From Corynebacterium ammoniagenes DSM 20306 (GTDB lineage Bacteria > Actinomycetota > Actinomycetes > Mycobacteriales > Mycobacteriaceae): a stretch of DNA of 64,000 nt. The position numbers were made by a program, and so were the translations under genes. Of this stretch, positions 28,935 to 38,476 are shown one piece after another. Position 1 is the stretch's first letter, and every line of letters starts with the position of its first letter. The DNA lies in NCBI RefSeq assembly GCF_001941425.1, contig NZ_CP009244.1:248001-312000 (forward strand). The letters are read 5' to 3'. The notes below the pieces were generated by a model. That model saw only the letters and a list, made by a program, of their open reading frames with translations, was not told where the DNA came from and searched no databases.

Positions 28935-29236
28935 AGGAAGACAACTCCAAATCGATTAATTTATCTCACGCCAAACGCCAAAAACGCGCAGCACACAGGG
29001 CTGCTTTTGACGTTTCGCGGTCGGCTTGTAGCCGGCAATTGTGCAATGCGAAAAATAACGCGCTTCCGGGTAAGAAGCGGTACAAGAGTCTCAATTTACA
29101 AGGCTTGGGTGATGTGTGTCATTAAAGAAACTAATGAAAAACACAGATTCGGCGAGGAGCTTTGAAGAAACAGCCAGCTAGATATGAAGAAACGGCGAAG
29201 TGTCAATGTTTCGTAACGATTGACGTTTCAGCTCAA
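28935..29236. other. Intergenic region between ykvI-like gene and sigC
   Basis: About 300 bp holding the promoter region of the ykvI-like gene and the 3' flank of sigC. I found no ORF or strong hairpin with support. Confidence 0.3.
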
Positions 29237-29815
29237 TCAGGCACCCTCAATGAGGTCTTTGCGCGCGCGGGAGACGCGGGAGCGAATGGTGCCGACACGA
29301 ACGCCGGAGATTTTTGCGGCTTCTTCATAGGTGTATCCCAGCACCTGAGTGAGGATGAGTGCTTCACGGCGGTCTTCGGGTAAGGCATCAATCAAGGCGC
29401 GGGCATCAATCCATTCGGCCCAGGCGGTGGAGTTTTCCGGAGAGGCAGAATCTGCTGTTGCCTCTTCATATTCGGTAGCGGACTTGCGTGGCCGGGCCAT
29501 GTCATGCCGGATGTTATCTACCCACACGCGCCGGGCTAAAGATAGCAGCCAGGTACGTGCAGAAGAGCGTGCCGCGAAGCGCGGGAGTGCGCTGATCACC
29601 CGCAAATAGGTTTCTTGGGTCAGATCGTCGGCGATTTCAGGGCCACCGAGGTGGACTAAAAGCCTCCAGACATCGTCTTGGGTGGCGCGGATGAATTCCG
29701 TGAGCGCTTTGCGATCACCGCGGCCGGCTTGGAGAGCCAGCTCGGTAACTCGCGCATCATCGCGCCCATGTTTGGAATTCACCCATCTCAATCTACCAGC
29801 CGTATTGGGGGTCAT
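29237..29815 (-). CDS. sigC: ECF-type RNA polymerase sigma factor (SigC-like)
   Basis: An approximately 192-residue extracytoplasmic-function sigma factor. Region 2 (DDLTQETYLRVISALPRF...ARTWLLSLARRVWVDNIR) and region 4 (LPEDRREALILTQVLGYTYEEAAKISGVRVGTIRSRVSRARKDL) are complete. Its position divergent from katA matches sigC of C. glutamicum, which governs cytochrome and heme/oxidase genes. The start is uncertain: ATG 29815 is used here, with GTG 29782 or ATG 29863 possible. No anti-sigma gene is adjacent. Confidence 0.85.
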   Translation of the reverse strand: MTPNTAGRLRWVNSKHGRDDARVTELALQAGRGDRKALTEFIRATQDDVWRLLVHLGGPEIADDLTQETYLRVISALPRFAARSSARTWLLSLARRVWVDNIRHDMARPRKSATEYEEATADSASPENSTAWAEWIDARALIDALPEDRREALILTQVLGYTYEEAAKISGVRVGTIRSRVSRARKDLIEGA

Positions 29816-29946
29816 TCTTATGGTGGTATTTCCGTTAAAAGTCGCCGAGATGATGCAGATCATCCATGCTTATCTGGGGTGATATGGAGAACTTCTCAAT
29901 CGACTGCGCCAATATTGGGTAAAACGTATAAATCTCTAATTATTGT

Positions 29947-29975
29947 TTGCCGAAGTTTATAAACGTGCGTAGAAT
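29947..29975 (+). promoter_or_regulatory. katA promoter
   Basis: TTGCCG (29947-29952), a 17-bp spacer and TAGAAT (29970-29975) preceded by TGC form a good sigma-A promoter 44 bp upstream of katA. Confidence 0.65.
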
Positions 29976-30019
29976 CGTAGTCACCCATTGACAACCAATC
30001 TGACTGCATAGGAGCATCT

Positions 30020-31555
30020 ATGTCTGCTGCTGATGAAGTACTGAAAAAGGGCGAGCGCGTCGCTGGACAGGGCAATTCCACCCGTCCATCCGGCCAGCCT
30101 GTCCCTTCTGAAAACACCTCGATCACTGCTGGTCCACAGGGACCAACCGTCCTCGACGATATCCACCTGATCGAAAAGCTGGCCCACTTCAACCGTGAGC
30201 GTGTGCCAGAGCGCACCCCTCACGCAAAGGGACACGGTGCATTCGGTGAACTGCACATTACGGAAGACGTTTCCGAGTTCACCAAGGCAAAGCTGTTCCA
30301 GAAGGACACCGTCACCCCAATGATGGTTCGTTTCTCCACGGTTGCTGGTGAGCAGGGCTCCCCAGATACCTGGCGTGACGTTCACGGTTTCGCACTGCGC
30401 TTCTACACCGAAGATGGCAACTACGACATCGTGGGTAACAACACCCCAACCTTCTTCCTGCGTGATGGCATTAAGTTCCCAGACTTCATCCACTCCCAGA
30501 AGCGTCTTGGCCGCAACGGCCTGCGTAACTCCGATATGCAGTGGGATTTCTGGACTCGTTCCCCAGAGTCCGCACACCAGGTGACCTACCTGATGGGCGA
30601 CCGCGGTACCCCTAAGACCTCCCGTCACCAGGACGGCTTCGGCTCCCACACCTTCCAGTGGGTCAACGAAGAGGGCAAGCCAGTCTGGATCAAGTACCAC
30701 TTCAAGACCCGTCAGGGCTGGGAGACCTTCACCGATGCTGAGGCAGCGGAGATGGCTGGTAAGAATGCGGACTACCACCGCGAAGATCTGTACAACGCGA
30801 TTGAGCAGGGCGACTACCCAATCTGGGACGTTAAGGTCCAGATCATGCCTTTCGAGGATGCAGAAAACTACCGCTGGAACCCATTCGATCTGACCAAGAC
30901 CTGGTCCCAGAAGGATTACCCACTGCACGACGTGGGCTACTTCGTTCTGAACCGCAACCCACGCAACTTCTTTGCACAGATTGAGCAGGTTGCACTGGAT
31001 CCATCCAACTTGGTTCCAGGCGTTGGCCTGTCCCCAGACCGTATGCTGCAGGCACGTGCTTTCGCATACGCTGACCAGCAGCGCTACCGCATCGGTGCGA
31101 ACTACAAGCAGCTGCCAGTGAACCAGCCGCTGAACGCAGACAAGGTCAACACCTATGAGCACGAGGGTTCCATGTCCTTCCTGTTCAACAACGAGGATGA
31201 CCCTGTTTACTCCCCGAACCGTTACTCCAAGGGCGCTGGCTTCTTGGATGATGGCGAGACCTCTGCGCAGCCTAATGGCCAGGCAGCGGATCTTTACGTC
31301 AACCCAGATCCACACGGCACTGACTTGGTTCGTGCACCTTACGTCAAGCACCAGGATGATGATGACTTCATCCAGCCTGGCATCTTGTACCGCGAGGTCA
31401 TGAATGATGACGAGAAGGAGCGTTTGGCTGACAACATCACCAACGCAATGGCTGGCATCTCCGAGCAGGTTGAGGAACAGGTCTACGAGTACTGGACCAA
31501 CGTTGATGAAAACCTCGGCGCTCGCGTTCGTGAGCTGTTTGCTTCCAAGAAGTAG
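30020..31555 (+). CDS. katA: Heme catalase
   Basis: KatA converts hydrogen peroxide to water and oxygen. The 511-residue monofunctional catalase has the catalytic histidine region HFNRERVPERTPHAKGHGAFG, the asparagine region in DGNYDIVGNNTPTFFLRD and the proximal heme tyrosine segment RMLQARAFAYADQQRYRIG. Codon use is strongly biased to CC-, GG- and AAG-type optimal codons, a sign of high expression. The gene is divergent from sigC. In C. glutamicum katA is controlled by OxyR; no OxyR site was identified here. Confidence 0.97.
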   Translation: MSAADEVLKKGERVAGQGNSTRPSGQPVPSENTSITAGPQGPTVLDDIHLIEKLAHFNRERVPERTPHAKGHGAFGELHITEDVSEFTKAKLFQKDTVTPMMVRFSTVAGEQGSPDTWRDVHGFALRFYTEDGNYDIVGNNTPTFFLRDGIKFPDFIHSQKRLGRNGLRNSDMQWDFWTRSPESAHQVTYLMGDRGTPKTSRHQDGFGSHTFQWVNEEGKPVWIKYHFKTRQGWETFTDAEAAEMAGKNADYHREDLYNAIEQGDYPIWDVKVQIMPFEDAENYRWNPFDLTKTWSQKDYPLHDVGYFVLNRNPRNFFAQIEQVALDPSNLVPGVGLSPDRMLQARAFAYADQQRYRIGANYKQLPVNQPLNADKVNTYEHEGSMSFLFNNEDDPVYSPNRYSKGAGFLDDGETSAQPNGQAADLYVNPDPHGTDLVRAPYVKHQDDDDFIQPGILYREVMNDDEKERLADNITNAMAGISEQVEEQVYEYWTNVDENLGARVRELFASKK

Positions 31556-31611
31556 CAGCACCCTCGGTGCGCCTTGACCACTAAGGCGCTGGTGGTCGAT
31601 AAGTTTTCGAT

Positions 31612-33132
31612 ATGACTTCTCGTACCATCCGCGCTTTATGGTCTTTGCTTTTGACCGTGCCCATTATTGTGGGCGCGGTCTTCGCGTTTTCCTCGTCTTG
31701 GGAACCATCCCAGGCGTGGTCGAGCGGCGATGACACCACCGGCGCGCCTGCCGATCAAGTATCAGCGGAAGATATCGTCAACGCCCGCCGGGCTGCGGGC
31801 GAGGCACAATCCCAAGCCGGCTTTTTAGTCTCTGGCGCCGAGCAGCTTGCCGATGGCACCACCGAGCTTCGTGAAGGCGCCGATGAATTAGGCCCTGGTG
31901 TTGATCAATTAGTCGAAGGCGCGCAAGCGCTGACTAATGGCATGACCGAGCTGCAAGCAGGTACGGGTCAGCTTGGCGATGGCGCCACGGAGCTTGCCAA
32001 CGCCGTCGATGCCGCAGTCGGCCAAGTCGTGGGCTTAGGGGCTATGCAAGGACAGCTGGTTAAAGCAGTCGAGTCCGCAGAAGACGACCTCAAGGGCGTT
32101 AAGGGCAAGGAAGCCAAAGAAATTCGCAGCGCCATTGCCGATATCAAAAGCCAGTTAGAAGGCTTCGACGTGGACGCCGAAGTCACCGACCCGCTTAATG
32201 AACTGCAGCAAGGCTCCCGCGAGCTGTCCAATCAATTGGATGTACCGGGCTACGCCTATCACGATGGCATCTACTCGGCGACCGAAGGCAGCAAGCAATT
32301 GCTCGCTGGCTTACAAGAATTGCAGTCCGGCACTGGTGCCCTGACTGGCGGGTCGCAAGAGCTTGCCGATGGTGCTGACCGCGTCAAGTCCATGGCCGAT
32401 CTTAATAAGACAAAAGCCGATGCCGTTCAACGCGCCTTGCCAGCCGTGCAGGCTCCAGCTGCAGGATCGGGCACTGGAGAAGTTGACCCAGAGCTTGCAG
32501 CTGCCGAAGAAGACACCACCGGTGCATTAAGCCCCGTGGTGGCCATGTTGTTGGCAGCACTTGTCATGTTAGGCGGCGCGGCACTGGGCTGGCTGGGCAT
32601 CAACCGTATTGGCCGGCCAGTTATTACCTTGGTAGTCGGCACACTTGGTCTGGTTGTTGCAGGCACGATGTTGCTGTGGATTCTGGCTAGCTCTATTACC
32701 CCGCTGGGCGTATTCATTGGCGCGGGTCTGATGGCCTTGGCTTCACTTGCGTCCACTGTGATCACCCGCGCGGTGTTGGGACGGATGAGCACGACACCGG
32801 GGATTATCACCACGGCTATCGCGGGCATCGTGCAACTTGGGATCGTCGGCTACGTATGGAAGACCGCAACCACCGGTGAAATCGGCACCGTGTGGCAAGT
32901 TCTGGCGAACTTGACGCCATTGAACTGGGCAACCACCGGGCTCATCTCCGCCGGCAATGACGGCAGCACCACCATGCTGTGGACCTCAGCAGTGGTACTC
33001 GCAGCCATCGTCATCCTCGGATTTATTGTCGTAGGGCTTAATCACCGGCCACAGCAACAATTTGCGGATTCGCTTGACGATGACGCCGCCGATGACTCCG
33101 ATTACGAAGAATCAGCAGTCTCAACGGCTTAA
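31612..33132 (+). CDS. YhgE/Pip-like membrane protein with heptad-rich extracellular stalk
   Basis: A 506-residue protein with one N-terminal helix, a long extracytoplasmic region (about 35-300) built of repeats such as GAEQLADGTTELREGADEL and LQAGTGQLGDGATEL, then about five membrane helices and an acidic tail. The repeats are of the kind seen in YhgE/Pip proteins, phage-infection or type VII-associated factors, which form long helical stalks. The domain set is shorter than full YhgE. Its role is unknown. It lies 56 bp downstream of katA. Confidence 0.7.
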   Translation: MTSRTIRALWSLLLTVPIIVGAVFAFSSSWEPSQAWSSGDDTTGAPADQVSAEDIVNARRAAGEAQSQAGFLVSGAEQLADGTTELREGADELGPGVDQLVEGAQALTNGMTELQAGTGQLGDGATELANAVDAAVGQVVGLGAMQGQLVKAVESAEDDLKGVKGKEAKEIRSAIADIKSQLEGFDVDAEVTDPLNELQQGSRELSNQLDVPGYAYHDGIYSATEGSKQLLAGLQELQSGTGALTGGSQELADGADRVKSMADLNKTKADAVQRALPAVQAPAAGSGTGEVDPELAAAEEDTTGALSPVVAMLLAALVMLGGAALGWLGINRIGRPVITLVVGTLGLVVAGTMLLWILASSITPLGVFIGAGLMALASLASTVITRAVLGRMSTTPGIITTAIAGIVQLGIVGYVWKTATTGEIGTVWQVLANLTPLNWATTGLISAGNDGSTTMLWTSAVVLAAIVILGFIVVGLNHRPQQQFADSLDDDAADDSDYEESAVSTA

Positions 33133-33162
33133 TTCGCTGACGAGTTAAGCCAGAAGTGTGCA

Positions 33163-33441
33163 TTACGGAGCTTTAATGTGCTCTGGTTCTTCGTAGAACT
33201 CTTCCGGGATAGGCATCTGTTTAGGCTCTTGCGCGCGGAACTGCTTTAACACTGGGCGCCAGTTTTTAGGGTTGGTGTCATACTGTTCAATCTCGCCCGT
33301 TTCGCGGTTGACCAGTGTCGGGCCAATGGAATTATCCGGGCGGCTGGCGCTAAAGAGCCAATGCGTCTCCGTCTCTGCCGCGCCTGCCAGCGGTCCGCGG
33401 TGGTGAAAGACTTTTTCTACAGCTTCATCAAAGGTAATCAT
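33163..33441 (-). CDS. Small hypothetical protein (possible YrhB/Imm35-like fold)
   Basis: A 92-residue soluble protein. The pattern FDEAVEKVFHHRGP, then THWLFSASRP, then GPTLVNRETGEIEQY resembles the YrhB/Imm35 group, where a Trp-containing strand is followed by a P-x-L-V-x-x-x-T-G turn. The match is by eye only. It stands alone with no toxin gene nearby. Confidence 0.55.
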   Translation of the reverse strand: MITFDEAVEKVFHHRGPLAGAAETETHWLFSASRPDNSIGPTLVNRETGEIEQYDTNPKNWRPVLKQFRAQEPKQMPIPEEFYEEPEHIKAP

Positions 33442-34005
33442 CGCCTTCCACCATAGTATGTGTGTGATGCGGCCTTGACTGGAACTGTGGATAAGCGTCG
33501 AAATGTTTGCAATTAAATAATAGGTTCCTGTGAACGGTGCTATAGGTTGGACTTGAGATTTTTTGAGGTGCTACTGTGGGCAGTGCTCACGTAGTCCGCT
33601 TAGGGGGCGGACTGACGGTTTCTCCAATCCGTTGTGAGTGATAGGGAATAGGGCGGCGCCGCAGCTGTAGGGATGCGGCGCCGTTTCCCTGTTTTATCCG
33701 TGAAGCACCTGGTGCAAAACGTGACGTGTAAGCAACATTACAGTCGGGGGAGATCGGGCTAGATAAAAATCTCGGGGGTCGTGCTGGCGCTTGTGCGTCT
33801 GGCGGAACGCCGCAAAGTCTTGCGCAGCATATTCGCAAAATATGTGAAGATCACTAGTTTGTTTCCTATTTGTCAAATATTGCCGGGATGTGATGTGGCA
33901 AGCCCGGTATTGTGACCTTATGCACCGCTTTTGCATTTCATTTCTGCGCACACAATGCGTAAGTTGACGCTGTGATAGTGCCAACAGTGTGAATGGAAAT
34001 GTAGT
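33442..34005. other. Gene-poor region with strong stem-loops
   Basis: About 560 bp without a supported gene. It holds a small hairpin (AGTCCGC 33593-33599 / GCGGACT 33607-33613) and a very strong one at 33643-33690. The latter could end a small RNA that starts near a TATAGG box around 33541 (inference). The right end is the promoter region of the CitMHS gene. Confidence 0.4.
33643..33690 (+). terminator. GC-rich hairpin followed by GTTTTA
   Basis: CGGCGCCGCA (33654-33663) pairs perfectly with TGCGGCGCCG (33674-33683), extended by AGGGAA/TTCCCT. A short T-run follows, so it looks like an intrinsic terminator, but no protein gene on the plus strand ends here. Confidence 0.6.
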
Positions 34006-35370
34006 ATGCAAACTCCCTTGGGTCTGACCATCATGGGTCTGCTCATTATTGGCGTCACCGTCGGAATCTTGATCCGTGGTAAAACCAACCCGATTATCCC
34101 CATGACGCTTGTCCCTGCAGTCGGCGTCTTCCTATTGGGATATGGGTTTGAAGACCTCGCGGATTTCTATGAAAGCGGCCTTGGGTCCGTGATGAGCGTC
34201 GTGGTGATGTTCATCTTTGCGATTATCTTCTTCGGTATTTTGCAAGATATTGGGCTATTTACCCCGGTGATTAAAGCACTCATTGTCGCTACCCGCGGCA
34301 ATGTCATGCTCGTAACGCTCGGTACCGCAGCCATCGGTATTGTCGCTCACTTGGATGGTTCGGGCTCGACGACCTTCTTGCTGACCATTCCCGCGCTCTT
34401 GCCGCTGTATAAGGCCATGAATATGTCGCGCTATGTGCTGCTGACAATCGTGGCTATGGCCGCCTCCGTCATGAACATGGTTCCGTGGGCAGGTCCTTTG
34501 GGCCGCGCCGGCACAGTCATTGCACAAGACCCTAATGATATTTGGAAGCACCTGATTCCCATTCAGGCGGTTGCAGCGGTTCTAGTCTTCAGTATTGCGT
34601 TGATTTTGGGCTGGTCGGAAAAGCGTCGCATCGCAAAGCTGCATGCAGCCGGTGAATTCCAGGGCAGCAGTGAAGTCGATGTGGCAGCCCTGGCTGCGGA
34701 TTTCCAAAAGGCTCAAGAAAAAGAGCAAGAAGAAGGCGCCTACCACTTCCGCAAGGGCCGCGCGATTACCTTCGTCAACATCGTGCTGGCACTCGCCGTC
34801 CTAGTCAGCTTGCTGTCTGGCTTGTTGCCGCCGGCACCTGCCTTCCTGATCGCCACCACTATTGCGCTGGTGGTTAACTTCAAAACTGCGGGCGACCAGT
34901 CCGAGGCGCTCAAGCGCCACGCACCAAACGCGCTGTCTATGGCTGGTGTCATCTTGGCTGCCGCCATGTTCCTGGGCGTTCTTAATGAGTCAGGAATGCT
35001 GGAAGAAATCGCGCTCATGCTGGTCTCCGTTTTGCCAGCGGCCGTTGGTCCGTACCTGCACCTGATCGTCGGTCTGCTCGGTGTTCCACTCGACCTGCTG
35101 ACATCTACGGATGCTTATTACTTCTCGGTCCTGCCGATTGTTCAAGAAACCGTGGTCTCCTACGACGTCACCGGCTTGGGCGCAGCCTCCGCGCTGATTA
35201 TCGGCAACGTGATTGGTACCTTTGTCTCCCCATTCTCGCCAGCACTGTGGCTGGCGCTGGGACTTGCGGGCGCGCAGATGGGTAAGTACCTCAAGCTGGC
35301 GTTCCCCATCGCGTGGATTTTATCCATCGCGATGGTGCTCGTGGCATTCTTCACCGGAATGCTCGTCTAA
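34006..35370 (+). CDS. CitMHS-family citrate/divalent-metal transporter
   Basis: A 454-residue permease with about 11-12 membrane helices. Hallmarks of the CitMHS family are AHLDGSGSTTFLLTIPALLPLYKAM in the middle and LLTSTDAYYFSVLPI near the C-terminus. A cytoplasmic loop (about residues 200-245) is highly charged. Members import metal-citrate complexes with protons; C. glutamicum CitH is of this type. It is convergent with the flavin reductase of the ssu operon, with 5 bp between the ends. Confidence 0.85.
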   Translation: MQTPLGLTIMGLLIIGVTVGILIRGKTNPIIPMTLVPAVGVFLLGYGFEDLADFYESGLGSVMSVVVMFIFAIIFFGILQDIGLFTPVIKALIVATRGNVMLVTLGTAAIGIVAHLDGSGSTTFLLTIPALLPLYKAMNMSRYVLLTIVAMAASVMNMVPWAGPLGRAGTVIAQDPNDIWKHLIPIQAVAAVLVFSIALILGWSEKRRIAKLHAAGEFQGSSEVDVAALAADFQKAQEKEQEEGAYHFRKGRAITFVNIVLALAVLVSLLSGLLPPAPAFLIATTIALVVNFKTAGDQSEALKRHAPNALSMAGVILAAAMFLGVLNESGMLEEIALMLVSVLPAAVGPYLHLIVGLLGVPLDLLTSTDAYYFSVLPIVQETVVSYDVTGLGAASALIIGNVIGTFVSPFSPALWLALGLAGAQMGKYLKLAFPIAWILSIAMVLVAFFTGMLV

Positions 35371-35375
35371 AAGCC

Positions 35376-35870
35376 TCACACCTTGTGTGGTCCCACTTGG
35401 TGAGGTTGGAACTGGGAATTGTGAAAGACCAGCGGTATTTGTTCCGCGTGGCTGGTGGCATCGAGGACTTCCAAGACAGCGAGGGTGTGGTCGCCGGTGG
35501 TAATTTCCTCGACTAGGCGGGTGGTAAAGGTGGCGGTGGCGCCATCGAGAAGCACTGCGGTGTCATTACTTGACCACGACACCCCATCGAAGCGCTTGTC
35601 TGCTGGACCAGCGAGCTGGCGGATGATGCCCGCGTGTTCGGCGGCGAGTGCAGAAATCCCAATGGAACCCGCTTGGCGCAGGCGCGGCCACGTCGTCGAG
35701 GTGTCCTGGATGGAAACACCGACGAGCGGAGGATCCAGGCTCAGCCCGATGAAAGAGGCGACGATCATGGAGGTCGGTTTGCCATCGACAAGCCCTGCGA
35801 CCGCCGTAATTGGGGTGGGAGCCTGCGCGTGAATTGGGCGAAGTGCAACAGGTGAAAAAGTAGTAGGCAT
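35376..35870 (-). CDS. Flavin reductase for sulfonate monooxygenase (SsuE role)
   Basis: A 164-residue protein of the flavin reductase-like (DIM6/NTAB) family, with the N-terminal TSMIVASFIGLSLDPPLVGVSIQDTSTTW motif and RFDGVSW. It would supply reduced FMN to the monooxygenase SsuD. It is the last gene of the ssu operon, starting 27 bp after ssuA. It is not homologous to E. coli SsuE, which is a flavodoxin-fold protein, so I leave the symbol blank. Confidence 0.8.
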   Translation of the reverse strand: MPTTFSPVALRPIHAQAPTPITAVAGLVDGKPTSMIVASFIGLSLDPPLVGVSIQDTSTTWPRLRQAGSIGISALAAEHAGIIRQLAGPADKRFDGVSWSSNDTAVLLDGATATFTTRLVEEITTGDHTLAVLEVLDATSHAEQIPLVFHNSQFQPHQVGPHKV

Positions 35871-35897
35871 GATCTTTCCTTCGTTTGAGGTGGGATT

Positions 35898-36839
35898 TTA
35901 ATCTTCGAAGGGGACATCGACTTGGTCTGCGAAGTCGAAGCTTTCTGGTAGAACACCCGCGCGTTCAAAGGCGCCGATGAGGTCATTTTGGGAATCAATG
36001 ACTGTTTGATCCAGCGCGATGGGAAGCCGCGTGCTGCGCGCATTAATCTCCGCGGCCGCTTTCTCAGTGCCGGTTTCTTCCGCGAAAATCTTCGCCCATT
36101 CCTCCGGATTATCCTTCGTCCACTGATACGCGCGGTCGATGCGCCCTAGGAGGTCATCGATAGCTTCGGCGCGAGGGTCATCGGCAAGCGCTTTATCGCT
36201 AGCGACACCAAAGCCATAGCCATTGGAGACTCCTTCGGCGGTAATCAACGGCACGGCCCCGCCGACCTCCGCGATGGCGGTATACGGATCCCACACCGCC
36301 CAGGCATCAACCTGGCCGGACTCGAAAGCACTCTTGGAATCTGAAGGCTGCAAGAAATTAATATCCAGATCCCCTGGATCTACCCCGGCCTTTTCTAACT
36401 GCAAGGTGAGGTGACCATGCGCGCTGGAACCGCGCGCCACCGCCACACTTTTTCCTTTCAGATCCGCAACGGATTTAATGTCTGAACCCTGCGGAATGAG
36501 GATGGCATCGCCTTTCGCCTCGTTGCTATACGCCGAGATGACCTTGGTATCTGTTAGCCCGCCAACAATCGGTGGCGTATTACCCGTAATGGCGAAATCA
36601 ATTTGTCCCGCATTCAGCGCTTCAATCTGTGGCGGACCAGAAGTAAACGTGGACCACGTGATGTCATAGGGGAGATCATCCAGCTCACCTGCGGCGGTGA
36701 GAATTTTCTCCGTGCCGGCGATCTGGTCGCCGACTTGCAGCGTGATATCTTGTGCCCCGGCTGGAGAGCATGCCACCAATGATGTGGCCACAAGACTTGC
36801 GATAGCGGTGATAGATAGTGGTTTTAGAATCTTGTTCAT
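35898..36839 (-). CDS. ssuA: Aliphatic sulfonate-binding lipoprotein
   Basis: A 313-residue substrate-binding protein. It has a lipoprotein signal with the lipobox VACS (Cys24) and a periplasmic-binding fold of the nitrate/sulfonate/taurine class (FAITGNTPPIVGG, VARGSSAHGHLTL, VDAWAVWDPYTAIAE). It captures alkanesulfonates at the cell surface for SsuBC. Its ATG overlaps the ssuB stop by 4 bp, which implies coupled translation. Confidence 0.9.
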   Translation of the reverse strand: MNKILKPLSITAIASLVATSLVACSPAGAQDITLQVGDQIAGTEKILTAAGELDDLPYDITWSTFTSGPPQIEALNAGQIDFAITGNTPPIVGGLTDTKVISAYSNEAKGDAILIPQGSDIKSVADLKGKSVAVARGSSAHGHLTLQLEKAGVDPGDLDINFLQPSDSKSAFESGQVDAWAVWDPYTAIAEVGGAVPLITAEGVSNGYGFGVASDKALADDPRAEAIDDLLGRIDRAYQWTKDNPEEWAKIFAEETGTEKAAAEINARSTRLPIALDQTVIDSQNDLIGAFERAGVLPESFDFADQVDVPFED

Positions 36840-37600
36840 GAGGTGACCTTCAAAAGACGGAGGAGTTGGGCGGTATAGCGGGCAAATTGTGGGTTGTTGC
36901 GCTCGCGCGGCTTGGGAAGTTCAATGGTGATTTCATGGGAGATATGTCCGTCTTCCAGCAAAATCACACGATCGGCCAACGCGACTGCTTCGGCAACATC
37001 GTGGGTGACGAGCAAAACCCCGAAGTTTCGTGAAGCGGCTGTGTCCAACAGCAGTTGCTGGGCCGTAATGCGGGTCAGTGCATCGAGGGCACCAAAGGGC
37101 TCATCTAGGAGCAGGAGTTCCGGGTTGCTAATCAGCGCCCGGGCCAAAGACACCCGCTGTGACTGGCCGCCACTGAGCGTTTCTGGCCAGGAGGATTCAA
37201 ACTCTTCCAAGCCGACTTCCTTTAATAGTGCGGAAGCGTGCTCGCGGGCTTGCTGGCCGGAGATATCTGACCTGTTGAGCCCTGCCGCGACGTTGTCTAT
37301 GACTGATAGCCATGGAAATAGCCGGGGTTCCTGGAAAGCTACAGCCGGATAGCCTGCGACCTTCACCGAGCCCGAATGATCCGGGATGAGCCCAGCTAGA
37401 ACCTTCAATATCGTGGATTTTCCAGAACCCGAACGGCCAATCAGTGCCACGACTTCACCACGCTGGATAGACAGGTTGATGTTGGTGAGGACCTCGCGGT
37501 GGCCAAAGGATTTACCTAATCCCTGCACATGGGCAGCAGCGGTGGTAGAGGCGGATGTTGATTCGGGGGTGTCGATATGTTGCTGTAATTGAGTGGTCAT
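36836..37600 (-). CDS. ssuB: Sulfonate ABC transporter ATPase
   Basis: A 254-residue ATPase with Walker A GRSGSGKST, signature LSGGQSQRVSLARAL, Walker B LLLLDEPFGALDALT and H-loop THDVAEA. It is of the nitrate/sulfonate/taurine importer subfamily and pairs with SsuC; it lies 15 bp after ssuC. Confidence 0.9.
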   Translation of the reverse strand: MTTQLQQHIDTPESTSASTTAAAHVQGLGKSFGHREVLTNINLSIQRGEVVALIGRSGSGKSTILKVLAGLIPDHSGSVKVAGYPAVAFQEPRLFPWLSVIDNVAAGLNRSDISGQQAREHASALLKEVGLEEFESSWPETLSGGQSQRVSLARALISNPELLLLDEPFGALDALTRITAQQLLLDTAASRNFGVLLVTHDVAEAVALADRVILLEDGHISHEITIELPKPRERNNPQFARYTAQLLRLLKVTS

Positions 37601-37615
37601 GGTGAATTCCCTTTC

Positions 37616-38437
37616 TCAGTGGACGCGGTAGCGAAAGACATGCTGTTCCCACCGGCGAATCAGTGCGTCAGTGAGTAGACCGAGGGTGGCGTAGATGATG
37701 AGACCGAAGATGACGACGTCGGTGCGGTAGAAGTCGCGCGCGTTGTTGATCATGAACCCAAGGCCCTGACTAGCGTTGACTTGTTCGGCGACGATTAACG
37801 TCAACCAGGCAGAAGCAGATGCCTGGCGCAGACCGACGAATAGTGCCGGTGCAGCGCCGGGGACGATGACTTTGCGGACACGCTGGCTAAAGCTAAATCC
37901 CAATACCCGGGCGGTTTCAAGAAGCTTCGGGTCTGCCTGCCGAAACCCAGAGGCGGTGTTGAGATACAGCGGGAAGAGCACGCCCAGTGCAATGAGCAAT
38001 ACCTTGGGCAGCTCGCCGATGCCGAACCAGATGATAAACAGCGGGACAAGACCTAAGTGGGGAAGTGCACGAAGTGCTTGGAGAAGCGGGTCGAGCGCGG
38101 CGTCGAAAAGTGACGACATTCCGACGAGCAATCCCAGTCCGATGCCCGCGACCACGCCGATGAGGAAACCTGTAATCACGCGCTGGCCGGAGGTAGCAAG
38201 GGCGATGGCGAGCGTGCCGTCTGTTAAGACTTCCCAGCCAGCAGTGATAATCGCGGTAGGCGCGGGAAGGATCCTTTCCGGAAGCAATCCCACAACGCTT
38301 AGCAGTTGCCACAGCAACACCGCGATGATGGGAGAGATTATGCGTCCGGAGATTCTCGGAGCTTTGAAGGATTTGGAGTATTTCTGAACTGGGGGAACAG
38401 TGGGCGATTGGGGGAGAGTATTGGTTGTCAGTGTCAT
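37616..38437 (-). CDS. ssuC: Sulfonate ABC transporter permease
   Basis: A 273-residue permease with about six helices and the coupling EAA-like loop LLETARVLGFSFSQRVRKVIVPGAAPALFVGLRQ. The QVNASQGLGFMINNARDFYRTD segment is typical of SsuC/TauC. It forms the import channel with SsuB. Confidence 0.92.
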   Translation of the reverse strand: MTLTTNTLPQSPTVPPVQKYSKSFKAPRISGRIISPIIAVLLWQLLSVVGLLPERILPAPTAIITAGWEVLTDGTLAIALATSGQRVITGFLIGVVAGIGLGLLVGMSSLFDAALDPLLQALRALPHLGLVPLFIIWFGIGELPKVLLIALGVLFPLYLNTASGFRQADPKLLETARVLGFSFSQRVRKVIVPGAAPALFVGLRQASASAWLTLIVAEQVNASQGLGFMINNARDFYRTDVVIFGLIIYATLGLLTDALIRRWEQHVFRYRVH

Positions 38438-38476
38438 TGGAATTCCATTCGAAGAATGCGCGGGCGGCTGTACCCA

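Noticed and set aside
29981..31561. A 526-codon open frame antisense to katA
   Set aside because: It is a shadow of the highly expressed katA codon bias; the product has no domain pattern and katA is certain.
33971..33986. Possible GlxR site TGTGATAGTGCCAACA upstream of the CitMHS gene
   Set aside because: Only the left half-site fits TGTGA-N6-TCACA; the right half has too many mismatches.
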